The position numbers and the translations under genes are program-made. Of a stretch of 64,000 nucleotides of DNA, positions 1 to 11,104 are shown in pieces. Below the pieces are notes generated by a model that saw nothing but the letters and a program-made list of their open reading frames with translations, had not been told where the DNA came from and ran no database searches. Numbering within the stretch: the first letter of the stretch is position 1; every line of letters starts with the position of its first letter. This DNA comes from Avena insularis (Eukaryota; Streptophyta; Magnoliopsida; Poales; Poaceae), in NCBI GenBank assembly GCA_023614405.1, contig CM042694.1, positions 352,922,010 through 352,986,009 on the forward strand, given 5' to 3'.

Positions 1-212
1 CAGAGCTCTCTCACGAATTTTTACGGTGAAGCACAAAAATCTGTTTCGGGACAGCAACTTTCCCAATCATTACTTCTCTCTCATTAGAGGTTACTCTTGG
101 CACAAAAAGCAAATAAAAAGGATAAGGAGTGGTTATTACTGAAGTAATAACTTCCAAGACTCATCTAAAACTTCTGGGTTATCTCCCAATAAGTACTTTT
201 CTTTTAACGCCT

Positions 213-1313
213 TTAAGTTAGGCATGATAGTTTGAGAAGATGCTCACATAAGAAATATGAGTTGAAGTAAAAGAGAGCATCAAGAAGCAAATTCAAAACA
301 CATTTAAGTCTAACCAACTTCCTATGCATAGGAATCTTGTAAGAAAATAAATCAAAGAAGCACATAGTAACAAGAATGGGTAGATAAAACAAGAGCAACT
401 TCAAAACTTTCAGCATATAGAGAGGTGTTTTATTACCATGTAAACTTCTACAACCATATTTTCCTCTCTCATAATAATTTTCAGTAGACTCATGAATAAA
501 CTCAACAATATAAATATCACATAAAGCATGCTTTTCATGATCTGCAAACACTAGAGCTTTATTATAAACATTTTCAAAAGAATCCTCAGGAACATGACAT
601 TTGTCCTCGTTTGGTAAGCATGGGGGACAATCAAATGATGTAAGGGGTAAAGAGTTACTCTCATTAGAAGGTAGGGATGGGTAGATCCATTCTTCCTCCT
701 CTTGATCATCACTCTCCTCCTCTTTTTCATCCAAGGAGCTTCCAGTTTCAGCAATTTCTTCTTCCATAGGCTCCTGCAAGGCATTAGTCTCTTCCATTGG
801 TGGAGAGCATCTATTAAGATATTCAAGAATATAGCCATTTTCTACCTTGTAATTATCAAAGAAAAATTTAAGTATATCATAAATCTCATATTTATAAGGT
901 GAATCATCAGTATTTTCAAGCAAACTAGCAAGTTCAAATGCAGCCTTCCAAGCAATAAATTCTTCAATTTGTTCCACATCATAAAAGTCATAATTCCCTT
1001 TAACATAAGAAGATATGGTAATATTATCATTATACTCACATTGAAAAGGGAGGTGTTTATACCTCCTACAGCAACAAGATTTATCAACGCAATAAGTAAC
1101 ATTATAAGTAGAGCACATGTTACTAGCAATGGTATACAATTTATCAATTTGTTCCCATAAGAGTTTCCCTTTTTGTGACAAGCGGTGTTCCTTATAATAA
1201 TATTTTTGTTCTTCCGTGAACCCACCTTGCCAATAAGATTCAGTTTCAAAGAAACCAACCATTGATAGTAAGCATGATAAAGCAAGATAATAACAGACCA
1301 ACAAGAATACCAA
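213..1313 (-). CDS. ORF of unknown function in the Athila-like element
   Basis: A 366-residue ORF starts about 180 bases after the primer site, where gag would be expected. It has no recognisable gag domain or CCHC knuckle. The N-terminus is hydrophobic (MVFLLVCYYLALSCLL), like a signal anchor. A cysteine-rich stretch (CVDKSCCCRRY) lies near residue 75. An acidic tract (EKEEESDDQEEEEW) lies near residue 200. Near residues 305-360 there are one or two more hydrophobic segments, including LLLFYLPILVTMCFF. The start is the first ATG and the stop is clean, so the frame is intact although the element is nested and silent-looking. It could be a protein specific to a non-autonomous Athila group or a remnant of the env-like region. 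I do not recognise a function. Confidence 0.5.
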   Translation of the reverse strand: MVFLLVCYYLALSCLLSMVGFFETESYWQGGFTEEQKYYYKEHRLSQKGKLLWEQIDKLYTIASNMCSTYNVTYCVDKSCCCRRYKHLPFQCEYNDNITISSYVKGNYDFYDVEQIEEFIAWKAAFELASLLENTDDSPYKYEIYDILKFFFDNYKVENGYILEYLNRCSPPMEETNALQEPMEEEIAETGSSLDEKEEESDDQEEEEWIYPSLPSNESNSLPLTSFDCPPCLPNEDKCHVPEDSFENVYNKALVFADHEKHALCDIYIVEFIHESTENYYERGKYGCRSLHGNKTPLYMLKVLKLLLFYLPILVTMCFFDLFSYKIPMHRKLVRLKCVLNLLLDALFYFNSYFLCEHLLKLSCLT

Positions 1314-1492
1314 CTATAGTAGGCACTAATTTTTTTTGTGTTTTCAATAAAGAAAGCAAACTTGTAAAACTATTTTTTGTGTGTTTTTGATAAAGAAACA
1401 AGCAAACAAAGCAAAAATAAACTAAGCAAAACAAAAACAACAAAGTAAAGAGATTGGTTATGAGGGACTCCCCTTGTGAAGATGTCCTTGAC

Positions 1493-1510
1493 TCCCCGGC
1501 AACGGCGCCA
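1493..1510 (-). other. tRNA-Asp primer binding site
   Basis: Minus-strand TGGCGCCGTTGCCGGGGA matches the complement of the 3' end of plant tRNA-Asp. It lies 56 bases inside the LTR end, further than usual, because a 34-base leader segment is duplicated between them (1531-1560 is a degenerate copy of 1497-1526). Confidence 0.85.
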
Positions 1511-1566
1511 GAAAATCGCTTGATGGCTCAATGCACGGCGCCCAGAAAAACGCTTGATGGCGGTGT

Positions 1567-3137
1567 TGATGTAGAGCTCGTTGGGAACCCCAAGAGGAAG
1601 GTATGATGAGCACATCAGCAAGTTTCCCTCAGTTATGAAACCAAGGTTTAATCGAACCAGTAGGAGTAAGGAAACACCCCAAAGGTGTTACTAGCTGAGC
1701 TTAAGGTATGACTACCGGTGCTAGTAGCAACGTGGATACCCGCACAACACAACCATAGAACTTTGTCCCCAACTTGCGATGAGGTTGTCAATCTCACCGT
1801 GTTTTGCGGAAAACAAAGGATTAAACGTATCGAATGGAAAGAAGTAAAAGTTTGTAGAAAGTAAACACAAAGCAGTAAACACTTGTAGATTGTATGTAAA
1901 GAAAAAGGACCGGGATCCATAGTTCACTAGAGGTGGCTCTCCTTAGATAGATAACATGCTGGGTGAACAAATTATAGCGGGGCAATTGACAAACACCGAG
2001 AAAGCAATACATGCATATACTAGTCATCTTGACTCCTTTGAGACTTGATTGGGCATTACAACATTATACATAGACCGCCATCCAACTGCATCTATGACTA
2101 ATAATCCACCTTCAGGTTATCATTCGAACCCCCTCTAGTATTAAGTTGCAAGCAACAGATTATTGCTTTATTTAATCATGGTAAAGTAAACAATACGATT
2201 GTTCTGTGAACAAAGGATTGTTGTTTTCTCCCTAGTAGCAACAACACATCTAGTACCTTAGAGATTTCTATCACTTCCCATTACGAGGCATGAACCCACT
2301 ATCGAGCATAAATACTAACTCTTGGAGTTGCTAGCATCTACTTGGCCAAGATAGCTACTAACAACAGAAAGCATGCAAGATCGCAAATAACAAAGACATG
2401 ATAGAATCAATAATAAATCTGAAATAGCATCTCAATATCTATTGGATCCCCGCAAACATAACATGCAGAATTACAAATAGATGATCTTGATCATGAACGG
2501 AGCTCACAAGATCTAAACATGAAAGCACAAAGGAGGAGAACCAGCCATCTAGCTACTACATGGATCCGTAGTCCAAGGATGAACTACTCACGCATCACAC
2601 CGAAGGCTTGCATGATGATGAAGAAGGCCTCCAGGGTGAATTCCCCTCTCCGGCAGGGTGCCGGAAAGAGCTTCAGATCCCTCCCGGTACAGGGATGGAG
2701 ATGACGGCTGCTACCGACTCTTTCGTGGATTTTTGATCGGGCACTTAGGGTTTATGTCCCGAGGGCATCTTATAGTCAGAAGGGGAGGCCGAGGGGGTGT
2801 CGGGAGCGGCCACACCACCCCCTGGCGCGGGCTAGGCCTGGCCGCGTGGCTAGGTGGTGTGGTGGCCCCCTGGCCCCTCTCCGTCTCGTATTCTAGCACT
2901 TGACGACATCCGGAAAAATAGGCACTTTGGCTTTTGTCCCGTCCAATTCCGAGAATATTCATTTTCTGACTTTCCTGGAACCAAAAATAGCAGAAAACAG
3001 TATGCACTGTGGCTCTTGTTAATAGGTTAGTCCAAGAAATCATATGAAAAGTACTCCAAAGTTGGAACAAAACACAAGAAAGTGGATAAAACCAAGCATG
3101 GAACATCAAAAATTATAGATACATTTGCAATGTATCA
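1567..3137 (-). repeat. 5' LTR of the Athila-like element (1.57 kb)
   Basis: The ends are TGATACAT and CTACATCA on the minus strand, giving a short imperfect inverted repeat. There is no LTR partner in the window, so no age can be estimated. The U3 part carries a GC-rich interrupted palindrome (about 2808-2868, GGCCACACCACC against GGTGGTGTGG), followed by a TATA-like motif. The inner end is less certain than the outer one. Confidence 0.75.
2769..2775 (-). promoter_or_regulatory. TATA-like box in the Athila-like LTR
   Basis: Minus-strand CTATAAG lies just downstream of the GC-rich hairpin and upstream of a transcript-like region (GCCCTCGGGACATAAACCC). It is the only good TATA candidate in this LTR. 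Inference from position only. Confidence 0.4.
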
Positions 3138-3140
3138 CCT

Positions 3141-3620
3141 CCATGTCCCGACTCGACGCACTGGAAGCTACACTTCGATGGCTCCAAGATGTACGGTAGA
3201 CTCGGAGCCGGGGTCATCATCACCTCTCCAAAAGGGGACCGGCTGGAGTACGTGCTGCAGATCCACTTCCACACATCCAACAACGTCGCCGAGTACAAAG
3301 CGCTCGTCCACGGCCTCAAGATGGCAAAAGAGATCGGTATCAGGCGCATCCTCTGTTTTGGCGACTCCGACCTGGTGGTGCAGCAAGTATTAGGAGATTG
3401 GGACGCCAAGGACACAAATATGGCGCTATACTGCTTCTTCGTACAATAGCTATGTGCCTGTTTTGAAGGATGCGAGTTCCACCACATGCCTCGAGCAAAT
3501 AATGAAGCCGCGGACATGCTCGCCCATGTAGGGTCAACAAGAGTAGCAATTCCGCATGGATTCGCTCTCGAGCACTTGCGCAAACCCTCCATCACGCCAT
3601 CTCCATAATCCGACTCCATC
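3141..3620 (+). pseudogene. Second RNase H (aRH) fragment, Tat copy A
   Basis: The frame opens in LHFDGSK and continues through NNVAEYKALVHGL and FGDSDLVVQQV, the motif series of the extra RNase H found in Tat-lineage pol. The catalytic D of FDGS, E of AEYKAL, D of GDSD and the later D of NNEAAD (codon 3513-3515) are all present. The domain is cut on the left by the Athila-like insertion. A stop interrupts it at 3447-3449, where copy B has CAA (Gln). A second stop at 3607-3609 replaces a codon that is GAA in copy B. It is non-functional, but its active site is better preserved than in copy B. Confidence 0.75.
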
Positions 3621-3639
3621 ATGATGGATGTGGACCCGA

Positions 3640-3780
3640 CCACACCCGGGATCGCCGCGCCACACCCGGGGACTGCAATGCCACACCCAGGGACTGCCCT
3701 GCCACACTCGAGGACTGCTGCCTCCATCCTAGGGGCTGCCGGGCCACAAGTCGAAACACCCCCAGCCGGTTCCAGCAGCC
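3640..3780 (+). repeat. 21 bp coding repeat (Pro-rich heptads), copy A
   Basis: Imperfect 21-base units encode heptads of the type APHPGTA between the second RNase H and integrase. Copy A has about four or five units, fewer than copy B. Read as protein it would be a flexible Pro/Gly/Ala linker. The antisense strand is also open across it, which creates spurious long minus-strand ORFs. Confidence 0.7.
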
Positions 3781-3809
3781 CAGGGACTGCCGGCTCTGGC
3801 ATCCCACCC

Positions 3810-5203
3810 GGTAGACCGCCTGACGAGCCTGAGCCGGCTGGGAGCGAGGAAGTCAAACTGATCATGCAAACCGTCTGTGCCATCCGGGAAACACCTCCAT
3901 GGGGAAAGCCATTCATGGAATTTCTCTCCAAAGGAGAGCTACCGGATGAAGAGGTCGAGGCAAGACAAGTGAAGCGCAGGGCAAGCGCATACACATTCAT
4001 CCACAATGAGCTCTACAAGCGCAGCGTGGGAGGAATATACCAACACTGGGTAAGCCAGGAGGAAGGAATCAGGCTACTAGTGGACATTCACTAAGGCGAA
4101 TGTGGTCACCACTCTTCATCGAGAGAAATAGTGGGAAAGTAATTCCACCATGGGTTCTACTAGCCCACGACACTGGAGGACGCCGAGAAGCTGGTGAAGG
4201 CATGCAATGGATGCCAGCGGTTCACCCAGCAGAAACACACTCCATCATCAGTGCTCAAGACAATCCCTATAACCTGGCCCATTTCCGTCTAGGACTTGGA
4301 CATTGTAGGCCCATTCAAAACATCACAATCCAGCATGACACACTTGCTGGTGGCCGTGGACAAGTTCACAAAGTGGATCGAGGTGAATCCAATCAAGAAA
4401 CTCGATGGACCGACGGTGGTAAAGTTCTTCACCGACATCATCGTGCGTTTTGGCTACCCCAACAAGATCATCACAGACAATGGCACGAACTTTGCCAAGG
4501 GGGCCTTCGCGCGTTTCTGTGGTGACAAGGGCATCCGCCTGGACTTGGCCTCCGTCGCGCACCCCCAATCCAATGGACAGTGCGAGCGAGAAAATGGTAT
4601 GGTCCTATCCAGAATCAAGCCAAGACTAATCAAGCCACTAATGAGAACTCCCGGATGCTAGATAGAGGAACTGCCGGCAGTGCTATGGAGCCTACGCACA
4701 ATGCCCAACTGCTCCACCGGCTTCACGCCATTCTTCCTCGTCTATGGAGTAGAGGCAGTCCTACCAACCGACATCGAATTTGACGCACCACGCAAACTGC
4801 TGTATACTGAGCAGCAAGCCAAAGAAGCACGAGAAGACAATGCCAATCTCCTTGAAGAGGCATGAGAGTTGGCCCTATCCAGATCTGCTATCTACCAGCA
4901 GAACATGCACCGCTACCACGCTAGCTGGATCTGCAATGTCTCGTTCTGCGAGGGTGACCTTGTCTTGTGACTGGTACAAGACACCAAAGGGATGACAAGC
5001 TAGCTCCACCTTGGGAAGGGCCATTCATCATCAGCCGGACGCTGCATAACAACTCATATTACATGATCGATGCTCATCAGCCGGCGAAGAACAAGATGGA
5101 CTGCTCCGATGAAGAAACTGAACGCCCGTGGAATGCGAACCTGCTTCGCCCATTCTGTACCCGAGTAAAGGGCGAACGTATCTTACCTTCATGTAATGAA
5201 TAA
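3810..5203 (+). pseudogene. Integrase, Tat copy A (broken)
   Basis: An N-terminal region (KRSVGGIYQ, LLVDIH) is followed by a stop at 4092-4094 inside the HHCC zinc-binding region, with CNGC near 4210. The catalytic core is open from 4296: DIVGPF, then ITDNGTNF (D at 4476-4478), then GQCEREN (E at 4584-4586), so the DDE triad is intact. Stops at 4659-4661 and 4863-4865 interrupt the C-terminal half; both also occur in copy B. The C-terminal PPWEGPFIISRTLHNNSYY module is readable at 5000-5070. No chromodomain is present, as expected for the Tat lineage. The enzyme would join cDNA into host DNA, but this copy cannot make a full-length protein. Confidence 0.8.
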
Positions 5204-6165
5204 GTTGAGGAGCCTCGACATAGTCTCGGGGACTCCGTAATAATTTGGCATTTTCTGCTGCAACACTTGAAGTTCTCCGACTGCATTGTTTTTAACCCCA
5301 GACCCGGTAGTCTCTCTGTAGGACTCACCAGATGGCCCAAACGGTCGTGAATTCTAAAAAGACAAAGTACTGTACGCGGCTCCAAGAGATCCATCTTCGA
5401 TTCTGGCTACAGACCGCAAGCCGACTGACAGACACGGCAAGAGAAGAAAACTCGAAGACCCATACAGGAAAAGTCCTAAGGAAAGAAAGACGTCTGGACA
5501 TTCTGGTTGCGCCTGCTCGTTCGAATCCGGTAGCCGAAATCCAAAGTACTATGCAGTACGCTAACTAAGAAAACCCTTGTTTACGACTAAGCGCTAATAA
5601 GGGCATAGCTTCAATGGCTAATGCTCGCTAAGAAAAGGACTAAGCTGCCAGTTTTGCACGAAACGACAAAATTTTCAACCAAACGAGCAATTAAAGACTG
5701 TGTTTATCCTACACACGTCTAACACGCAAACCATTGATTGTATCTTTCATCCTTGCATGAACCAAAGTGTTAGAGATGGAGGCCAGCCGCCAGACAGCAA
5801 AGGAATGTAAAGGAGCTTCAACCCGACTGGATTCTCTAGTTGGCCCGAACCTCGGGGACTACACCCTGTGGGTGCGCTCATGCGCCCCCACATAGGAAAC
5901 CTACAACAAGTAACAACACAAAGGAGCTTCGACCCGGCTGGATCCTCCAGCTGGCCTGAACCTCAGGGACTACACCCTGTGGGTGGGCTCGCGCACCCCC
6001 ACATACAATAAAGCATACAACAAGTGCAACACACAAAGAGCAAAAGACAAGATCAAAAAAGGGAGACAAAGCTCCAAACATAATTCACTATAGTAGGACA
6101 AATTGTTCAAGTAGGTAGACGAACAAGTTTTCAAACAGATACAAATACTCCTAGCATTTTGGGGA
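5204..6165 (+). other. Non-coding 3' region of Tat copy A
   Basis: This stretch follows the integrase stop region and has no coding domain. It is colinear with 15240-16180 of copy B. It holds CTCGGGGACT-type purine-rich motifs and a two-unit repeat of about 111 bases (5810-6030). It separates the sense genes from the antisense ORF. Confidence 0.65.
5810..6030 (+). repeat. 111 bp tandem duplication in the 3' region, copy A
   Basis: Two units begin at AAGGAGCTTC (5810 and 5921). Each contains CTCGGGGACTACACCC or a close variant, followed by GTGGGTGCGCTCATGCGCCCCCAC, which can fold as a hairpin. The same two units occur in copy B at 15826-16045, so the duplication predates the split of the copies. 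Confidence 0.7.
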
Positions 6166-8145
6166 TCAGGGTTGAGGGTCATTGGAAGGGCCAGAGGCAT
6201 CAGCTGGAGCGTGGCTACTGGAGGCGAAGTCGGCGGAGGCAGGGCCTATCGCAGCCGGGGCGTCGTCGTGGGCTGAGGCCGCCAGAGGGCTATAGTGATA
6301 CCCCTCCGAGCCGGATGGATCGCCGAAGTCCCGGTCCAGCTGGACGAAGCTTCCAATCTTGACACCACAGGAGCAGATGTCAGGAACTTCAGCCCAAAGC
6401 TGGTCGTAGATGGTCCTCTGACAAAACCCTTTGGAGAGACTCCGCAGGTCCATGTCGGGATACCAAGACTTCAGCAGTGCCAAGACCATCTCAACACCAC
6501 CACGAGTAGCCCAGTCTTGCGCCACGTCCATGAGCTCTGGGGCGTAAGAGAGCGTCCTGGCCAAGGCGTCCATCGTGGCTGGGCGGTTGGTGTCAAGCCA
6601 GACATAGTCGAAGACCTCAAGGGTAGCACCGCGCAGCCGTTTGGCCTCCTTGCTGACGACCGTTACCAACTCCACCAGGGGCAGATCGCGCCGGGCGTCC
6701 GCCTCGGGGACATGCGCCAATGCTTGGTCGGTCGCCTCAGGATACTGAGATGCACTCGGCAAAAAGGAAACTGTTAATGTTCCGGCTGCAACAGGATGGG
6801 AAACAAGCTCACCAAGTGAATCTCTTACTGACGACCATCTCGGCTATCTGGCACAGGTCCCCTAGAGCCGCCTTCTCCTGGGCCTGGGCAGTCTTCAGAT
6901 CCTCCTCCTAGTGGGCCTGGATCTGCTCGAGGTTTTTCAACGCCTCGGCCTAGATGTCGCAGTCTTCTTCGCTTGGCCGGCCTTGACCTCCATCTGCTGC
7001 TGATGCTGCAACAGCTAGACGATCTGGGCCTGGCATGCCTGGTTAGACTCCTCTAGCTAGACGACCTCTGCCTTCAGCCTCTCCACCTCCTGGTCCCTGT
7101 CCGCTAACAGAGCTGTAGGGGGGTATCCAATGGTCAACAAGAAGGGAGAAAACTTGTGCAGCCGAGAAGACAAAGCAGATCAAGCAATCTTATGCCCAGG
7201 TCCTGCGAGTTCTTGGCGACTTCAGCAAAAGCTTTTTGCAAGGAGGGCGTGATCAGAAAAGAGGATAGATGTGAACAACAAAGGAGGGTAAAAAGAATGG
7301 CGGAGAAGCGGCTTACCTCCAGGGACACCCCCAGCGCCTTGGCATCACCAAGACCCTGCTTCATCACCTCCACCAGGTGGCGTACCTAGACGAGGGCGAT
7401 AGGTGCCGACTCGGAAAGCTATGCCAGGATGAAGTCCGGTGGCAGCGCAACCGGAGCCGCCTGACTACCGGTAATTTGGAGCCCGTCGTCGTCGGAGTCC
7501 GCACGCGACGCCTAAGGGGCCGCAGTGCCCGAGCCGGAGGACGCCTCTGCCCTGCCATCGTCAACCGTCGTTTGCACGGTGACCTCCACGGGCTCCTCCA
7601 CCCGGTAGGCGGCAGAGCCCACCTGATCCAAGCATGGAGCCAAGAAGACATAGACGAGCCTGGACGCGACAAAGGGCTAGTGCAAGACCAAGGAGCTAGC
7701 CGGCACCAACATCTCTGCCGCGTTCGCCGCGGCCTCGGCTGGCTTAACAGCAGAAGCTGCAACCTCAACCGGCTTGGCAAAGAGGCTACAACCTCAACCG
7801 ACTTGGCAGCAGAGGCTATAGCCTCAGCTAGCTTCGTAGTAGAGGTAGCAGCCATCCCCTCCGCTCTAGCCGGGGGAGGGTCGGACGTGGTGGCGATGGT
7901 TGTGGAGCCGGTCAAGGACATCGCCTCACTAAAAGAAGGGCAAGAAGAGCACAATGAGTAAGGAGCATACCAATAGATGCGTAGAGAAAGGATAACAAGG
8001 GCACATACCTGGCAACACTTGGCACGACGGCTGTAGCCCTTGGACAGTGGCTCCTCTTCGCCCCATCCCCGATTGGAGCAGCACTGGTCGAAGCAGCCCG
8101 CTTCCCTCGAGCCCTCAATGCAGCGGCCTTAGCAAAGGTCTGCGT
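6166..8145 (-). pseudogene. Antisense ORF of the Tat element, C-terminal half, copy A
   Basis: Tat elements commonly carry an extra ORF on the strand opposite gag-pol, between integrase and the 3' LTR. Here the C-terminal exon is open for 198 codons (6166-6762), with motifs such as LKSWYPDMDLRSL and AEVPDICSCG. Upstream on the minus strand the frame is broken, and residues are Ala/Glu/Arg-rich as in a coiled coil. The N-terminal domain seen in copy B near 28071-28385 is missing: homology stops near 8145, where a deletion joins this region to the LTR. In copy B this family resembles the plant transposon-associated Transposase_28-type domain; that naming is from memory of the family. Confidence 0.6.
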
Positions 8146-8174
8146 CTAGCCGGGTGCCAGGAGAGCCGGCTGGG

Positions 8175-8880
8175 TGGCCACCTCTACCCAGCCGCCTCGG
8201 ATCCGTTGGCCAAAGGTACGAGAGGGGGTGATGCTACTTCCTGAGCGCACCCTTGACTAGACATGCTACCACGCCGCCCTGCCGGCACTACTAGACAAGG
8301 CTGCCAAAGCACCAAGACTGGGAGATGATGAGTAAAGCTTCGGCTGACGGATAAAGCACCAAGGTGATGGATAAAGCACAGGGTGACGCCCGAAGCGGAG
8401 GCGCTGAGACGCTGTGGCGCTATCCCCACCTGTACTAGAGCTTGACCGGGTCCAAGACCAATGGCTGGACCCGACAGCCAGCCCGTTTTGTAAACCCAAA
8501 GCCCAAACAGTAAACCCTAGAGCCCACATTGTAACCTACCCTTCCACCAGTATATAAGGAGGGGTAGTTCCAGGGTTCTAGGTAAGGCATTACAAGTTAC
8601 AAGTTAGCCAGAATCGCCAAGTCAAGTAGTTCATCTTCCTCTAGCTCTCGATAGCAGCTAGGGAAATAGCTCAAGGAGCACTTGTATTGAGCATCTGCTC
8701 CCCATATAGTAGATCCTTACAGGAGTAGGAGTGTTACCTCAACAAGAGGGCTCCAAACTTGGGTACATCGCTGTGTTTGCAGTATCTGTGCCCAACCTGT
8801 TGCGAGTTGCCACCGATAGCATCCTGATTGTCCCCTCTCATGCCATCCCTGATGTCACTGTCGTGTTCCACACCACGACA
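8175..8880 (+). repeat. Tat LTR between copies A and B
   Basis: The right end is firm: CCACACCACGACA at 8880 followed directly by a Tat-type primer site. The left edge is an estimate, taken where similarity to the right-hand LTR begins (GGCCACCTCTACC); the true TG start may be further inside. It contains a TATA box at 8551. By eye it differs from the 29400-30105 LTR at several percent of positions, including a short T-rich insertion in the latter. Confidence 0.65.
8551..8558 (+). promoter_or_regulatory. TATA box of the Tat LTR
   Basis: TATATAAG within CCAGTATATAAGGAGG is conserved in the right-hand LTR at 29772-29779. It would drive the genomic RNA of copy B. Confidence 0.6.
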
Positions 8881-8881
8881 G

Positions 8882-8899
8882 TTGGCGCCTACCGTGGGG
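8882..8899 (+). other. Primer binding site of Tat copy B
   Basis: TTGGCGCCTACCGTGGGG starts two bases after the LTR end. The GGCGCC core and position fit the Tat-lineage primer site; the exact tRNA is not assigned here. Confidence 0.7.
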
Positions 8900-8923
8900 C
8901 ACATCGCTTCCGCTGGGGTCATC

Positions 8924-10599
8924 TTTCGCATGGGACATTCGCTCGTCGCTAGTGATCGAGTCGCCTCTGGCCTCCTCCTCACCTTCGGCTCCTTTGATTG
9001 TGTCCTCGACAACGCATCCTTCTTCAATGGGGAAACTTTCCAACTGACAGCTCCGTCATGCACTTTGGCGCATCGCGTCTACGTCGCCACCATCACTGAG
9101 GATTTCCCTCGCAAGGTCATCACCGTCTCCGGCATGCCTCCAGGCTTCTTTGCCCCGTCCTCGCCAGCGGTAGCCTTGACGTCATGATGGCCGGTGAAGG
9201 CGATGGACGCCGCCCACCTCTGGAGCATGACGCGGGTGCCAAAGACACTGCTCGACACGAGTAGGGCACAGACTCCTTAGTGGACTCTATCCAGAACCTC
9301 TGCATCCCCATCGCCACCAAGCTGGACCCGGCTGCTGCAGTAGCTGCGCTGGAGGCCACGCGCCAGAACCTCCTGGAGGAAGCCAACAAGGTCACCGCCC
9401 GCAAACGACGCCTGGACACAACCATGCATGAGTACAACACCGCGCACGGCTTCTCCCTCTTACTTGGTGCCAACCGACAGGCACCGCCCCAGGGCCGCAA
9501 CTTGGGTTCGAAGCTGGACCGTGCTACTGACTCACGCATTGCCACAGCTCAGCCGGTTTACAGTACCCTGGCCAAGAACATGAGGGCCGCGGAAGCTGCC
9601 ATCGTGGATCTTAGCCACCTGGAGGGTGACGAACTACGTCGCCAACAGGCATGCGTCCAGCTGCTTGTTGCTACAGCCAACAGGCAATAGGCCGAGGCAG
9701 GCGTGAGCCTCGGAGGAAACAACAAAATCCAACAACCTCGCCAGGTGGGCGATCTAGCTGCAGGCGGTAGCAAGGCCTCCTCCCCAAACGTTACAAGGCA
9801 AAACAACCATCCGCGTGGCAGATCAGCCGGCCATGGGCAAAACCCACGCGAAGCCACCAGTAGAAACCACGATCCGGCTGACGAAGCCGGAAGAACCAAT
9901 GCGCCACCCAAGTATCACCTCTTAGGACGGCTAGGCCCACCCGAGCCGGAAGAGCCACGAGACGCGCGTGCACGCGTCGACCTGCTGGTCCAGTTAGGTG
10001 TGCTGGAAGAGGAAAGTCCGGCTGGCCCGAGATATTTCGGACCATGTATCCGGAATGAACTGTTTCCAAAGGGATTTTCGCTCCCAAGGGACACGCCAAA
10101 GTACAATGGCACGGTCAAGCCGGAAGACTAGCTGGTGGATTACAGCACCGCCGTGGGCATCGCAAACGGCAACCGCCAGGTGGCCGTGCGCTACGTCACG
10201 TTCATTCTCCTCGACTCAACCAGGACATGGCTCAACAGCCTCCCCGACAATAGCATCAATGCTTGGATCGATTTCGAGCAGGCGTCCGTCCGCAACTTCA
10301 CCAGCACCTACAAGCTTCCGGGCCACCCTGTCAAGCTCTACATGTGTGTTCAAGGCAAGAACGAGGCCTACTGCTCCTACATTACCCGGTGGACAAGCAT
10401 GCACAACTCTTGCGAGGGGGTGCGCGAGCACCAAGCAATCGCCTGCTTTATCAACGGCTGTAGGGACGGCACCATGCTCAAGCATAACCTTCGCCAGGTG
10501 GAGCCCGATACCATGTCCAAGACCATGGAGATTGTGGATAAGTACGCCACCGCGGACATTGCGATGAAAAGATCCATCCGGCTAGATGACCAGGGATAG
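8924..10599 (+). pseudogene. gag region of Tat copy B (broken)
   Basis: An N-terminal segment is open to 9187, a helical Glu/Ala-rich segment spans 9280-9690, and a third runs 9703-10131. The core gag domain follows at 10135-10599, with ARTWLNSLP-like sequence (TRTWLNSLPDNSINAW) typical of plant retrotransposon gag. The stop at 10129-10131 (TAG) sits where the family usually has Trp (PED-W-L), consistent with a G-to-A change; another TAG ends the core at 10597-10599. From 10600 to about 11100 the sequence is low-complexity and frame-broken, and I see no intact CCHC knuckle. Gag would form the particle; this copy cannot. Confidence 0.75.
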
Positions 10600-11104
10600 A
10601 TCATCGTGGAGGTCTCCGTAGACCGGTGCCAGCCAGAAGGAAACAACCACAACTCCAGGTGGCATGACAACCGCCATGGCAAGAGGAAAGACGACCAGCT
10701 GGATAACCAATATGGTTCCGGGCAGGTGGCAGCCGTCCAAGAGGACCCGGCTTCAGGCGACAGCTGGAGACAGAAGCCTGATGACCAGCCACCTTGGCCC
10801 AAGTACACCATTGGATTGATGCTTGATGGCCCATGCAAGTTCCATAGCGGCGGCAACAAGCCGTCTACACATACAACCCGCCCGTGCACCTAGACAAAGA
10901 AGATGGCCGAAGTTTGTGGTCTACGATCGCCATCCCCTCCTCCGCCAGCCGGTGGGCAGCCGGACAACCGCGAGTACCAAAAACCGCCAGGATAAAGACG
11001 GAGGAGACTATCCTCTCCGAGTAGGGAACTACCACATCTTCACCATCGAGCCGGAAACCAAGCACAGCAAAAGGCGCCATGAGACGGAGGTGAACGCAAT
11101 CATC

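Larger units (their letters stand above)
1..3137 (-). mobile_element. Athila-like LTR retrotransposon, 5' part only
   Basis: On the minus strand this stretch reads LTR (1567-3137), leader, tRNA-Asp primer site (1493-1510), then a coding region that runs off the window start. The LTR begins TGATACATTGC and its end is placed at CTACATCA. The outer LTR edge abuts a Tat-lineage RNase H coding region that is uninterrupted in the second Tat copy at 13081, so this element inserted into Tat copy A. The expected 5 bp target duplication on this side would be CCTCC (3138-3142); the other end lies outside the window. The assignment to the Athila group rests on the primer site and LTR type. No gag or pol domain is visible in the part shown. 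Confidence 0.8.

Noticed and set aside
3113..4006. Long minus-strand ORF (297 codons), and its counterpart of 330 codons at 13038-14030
   Set aside because: Antisense shadow of the RNase H-linker-integrase region. The 21-base repeat keeps both strands open, and the sense strand carries the recognisable motifs.
6159..6777. Plus-strand ORFs of 67-160 codons over the antisense ORF
   Set aside because: Shadow frames of the minus-strand coding region.
8175..8200. Exact left end of the Tat LTR
   Set aside because: Both copies are rearranged just left of this point (a deletion in A, the patch in B), so no TG start or polypurine tract can be assigned with confidence.
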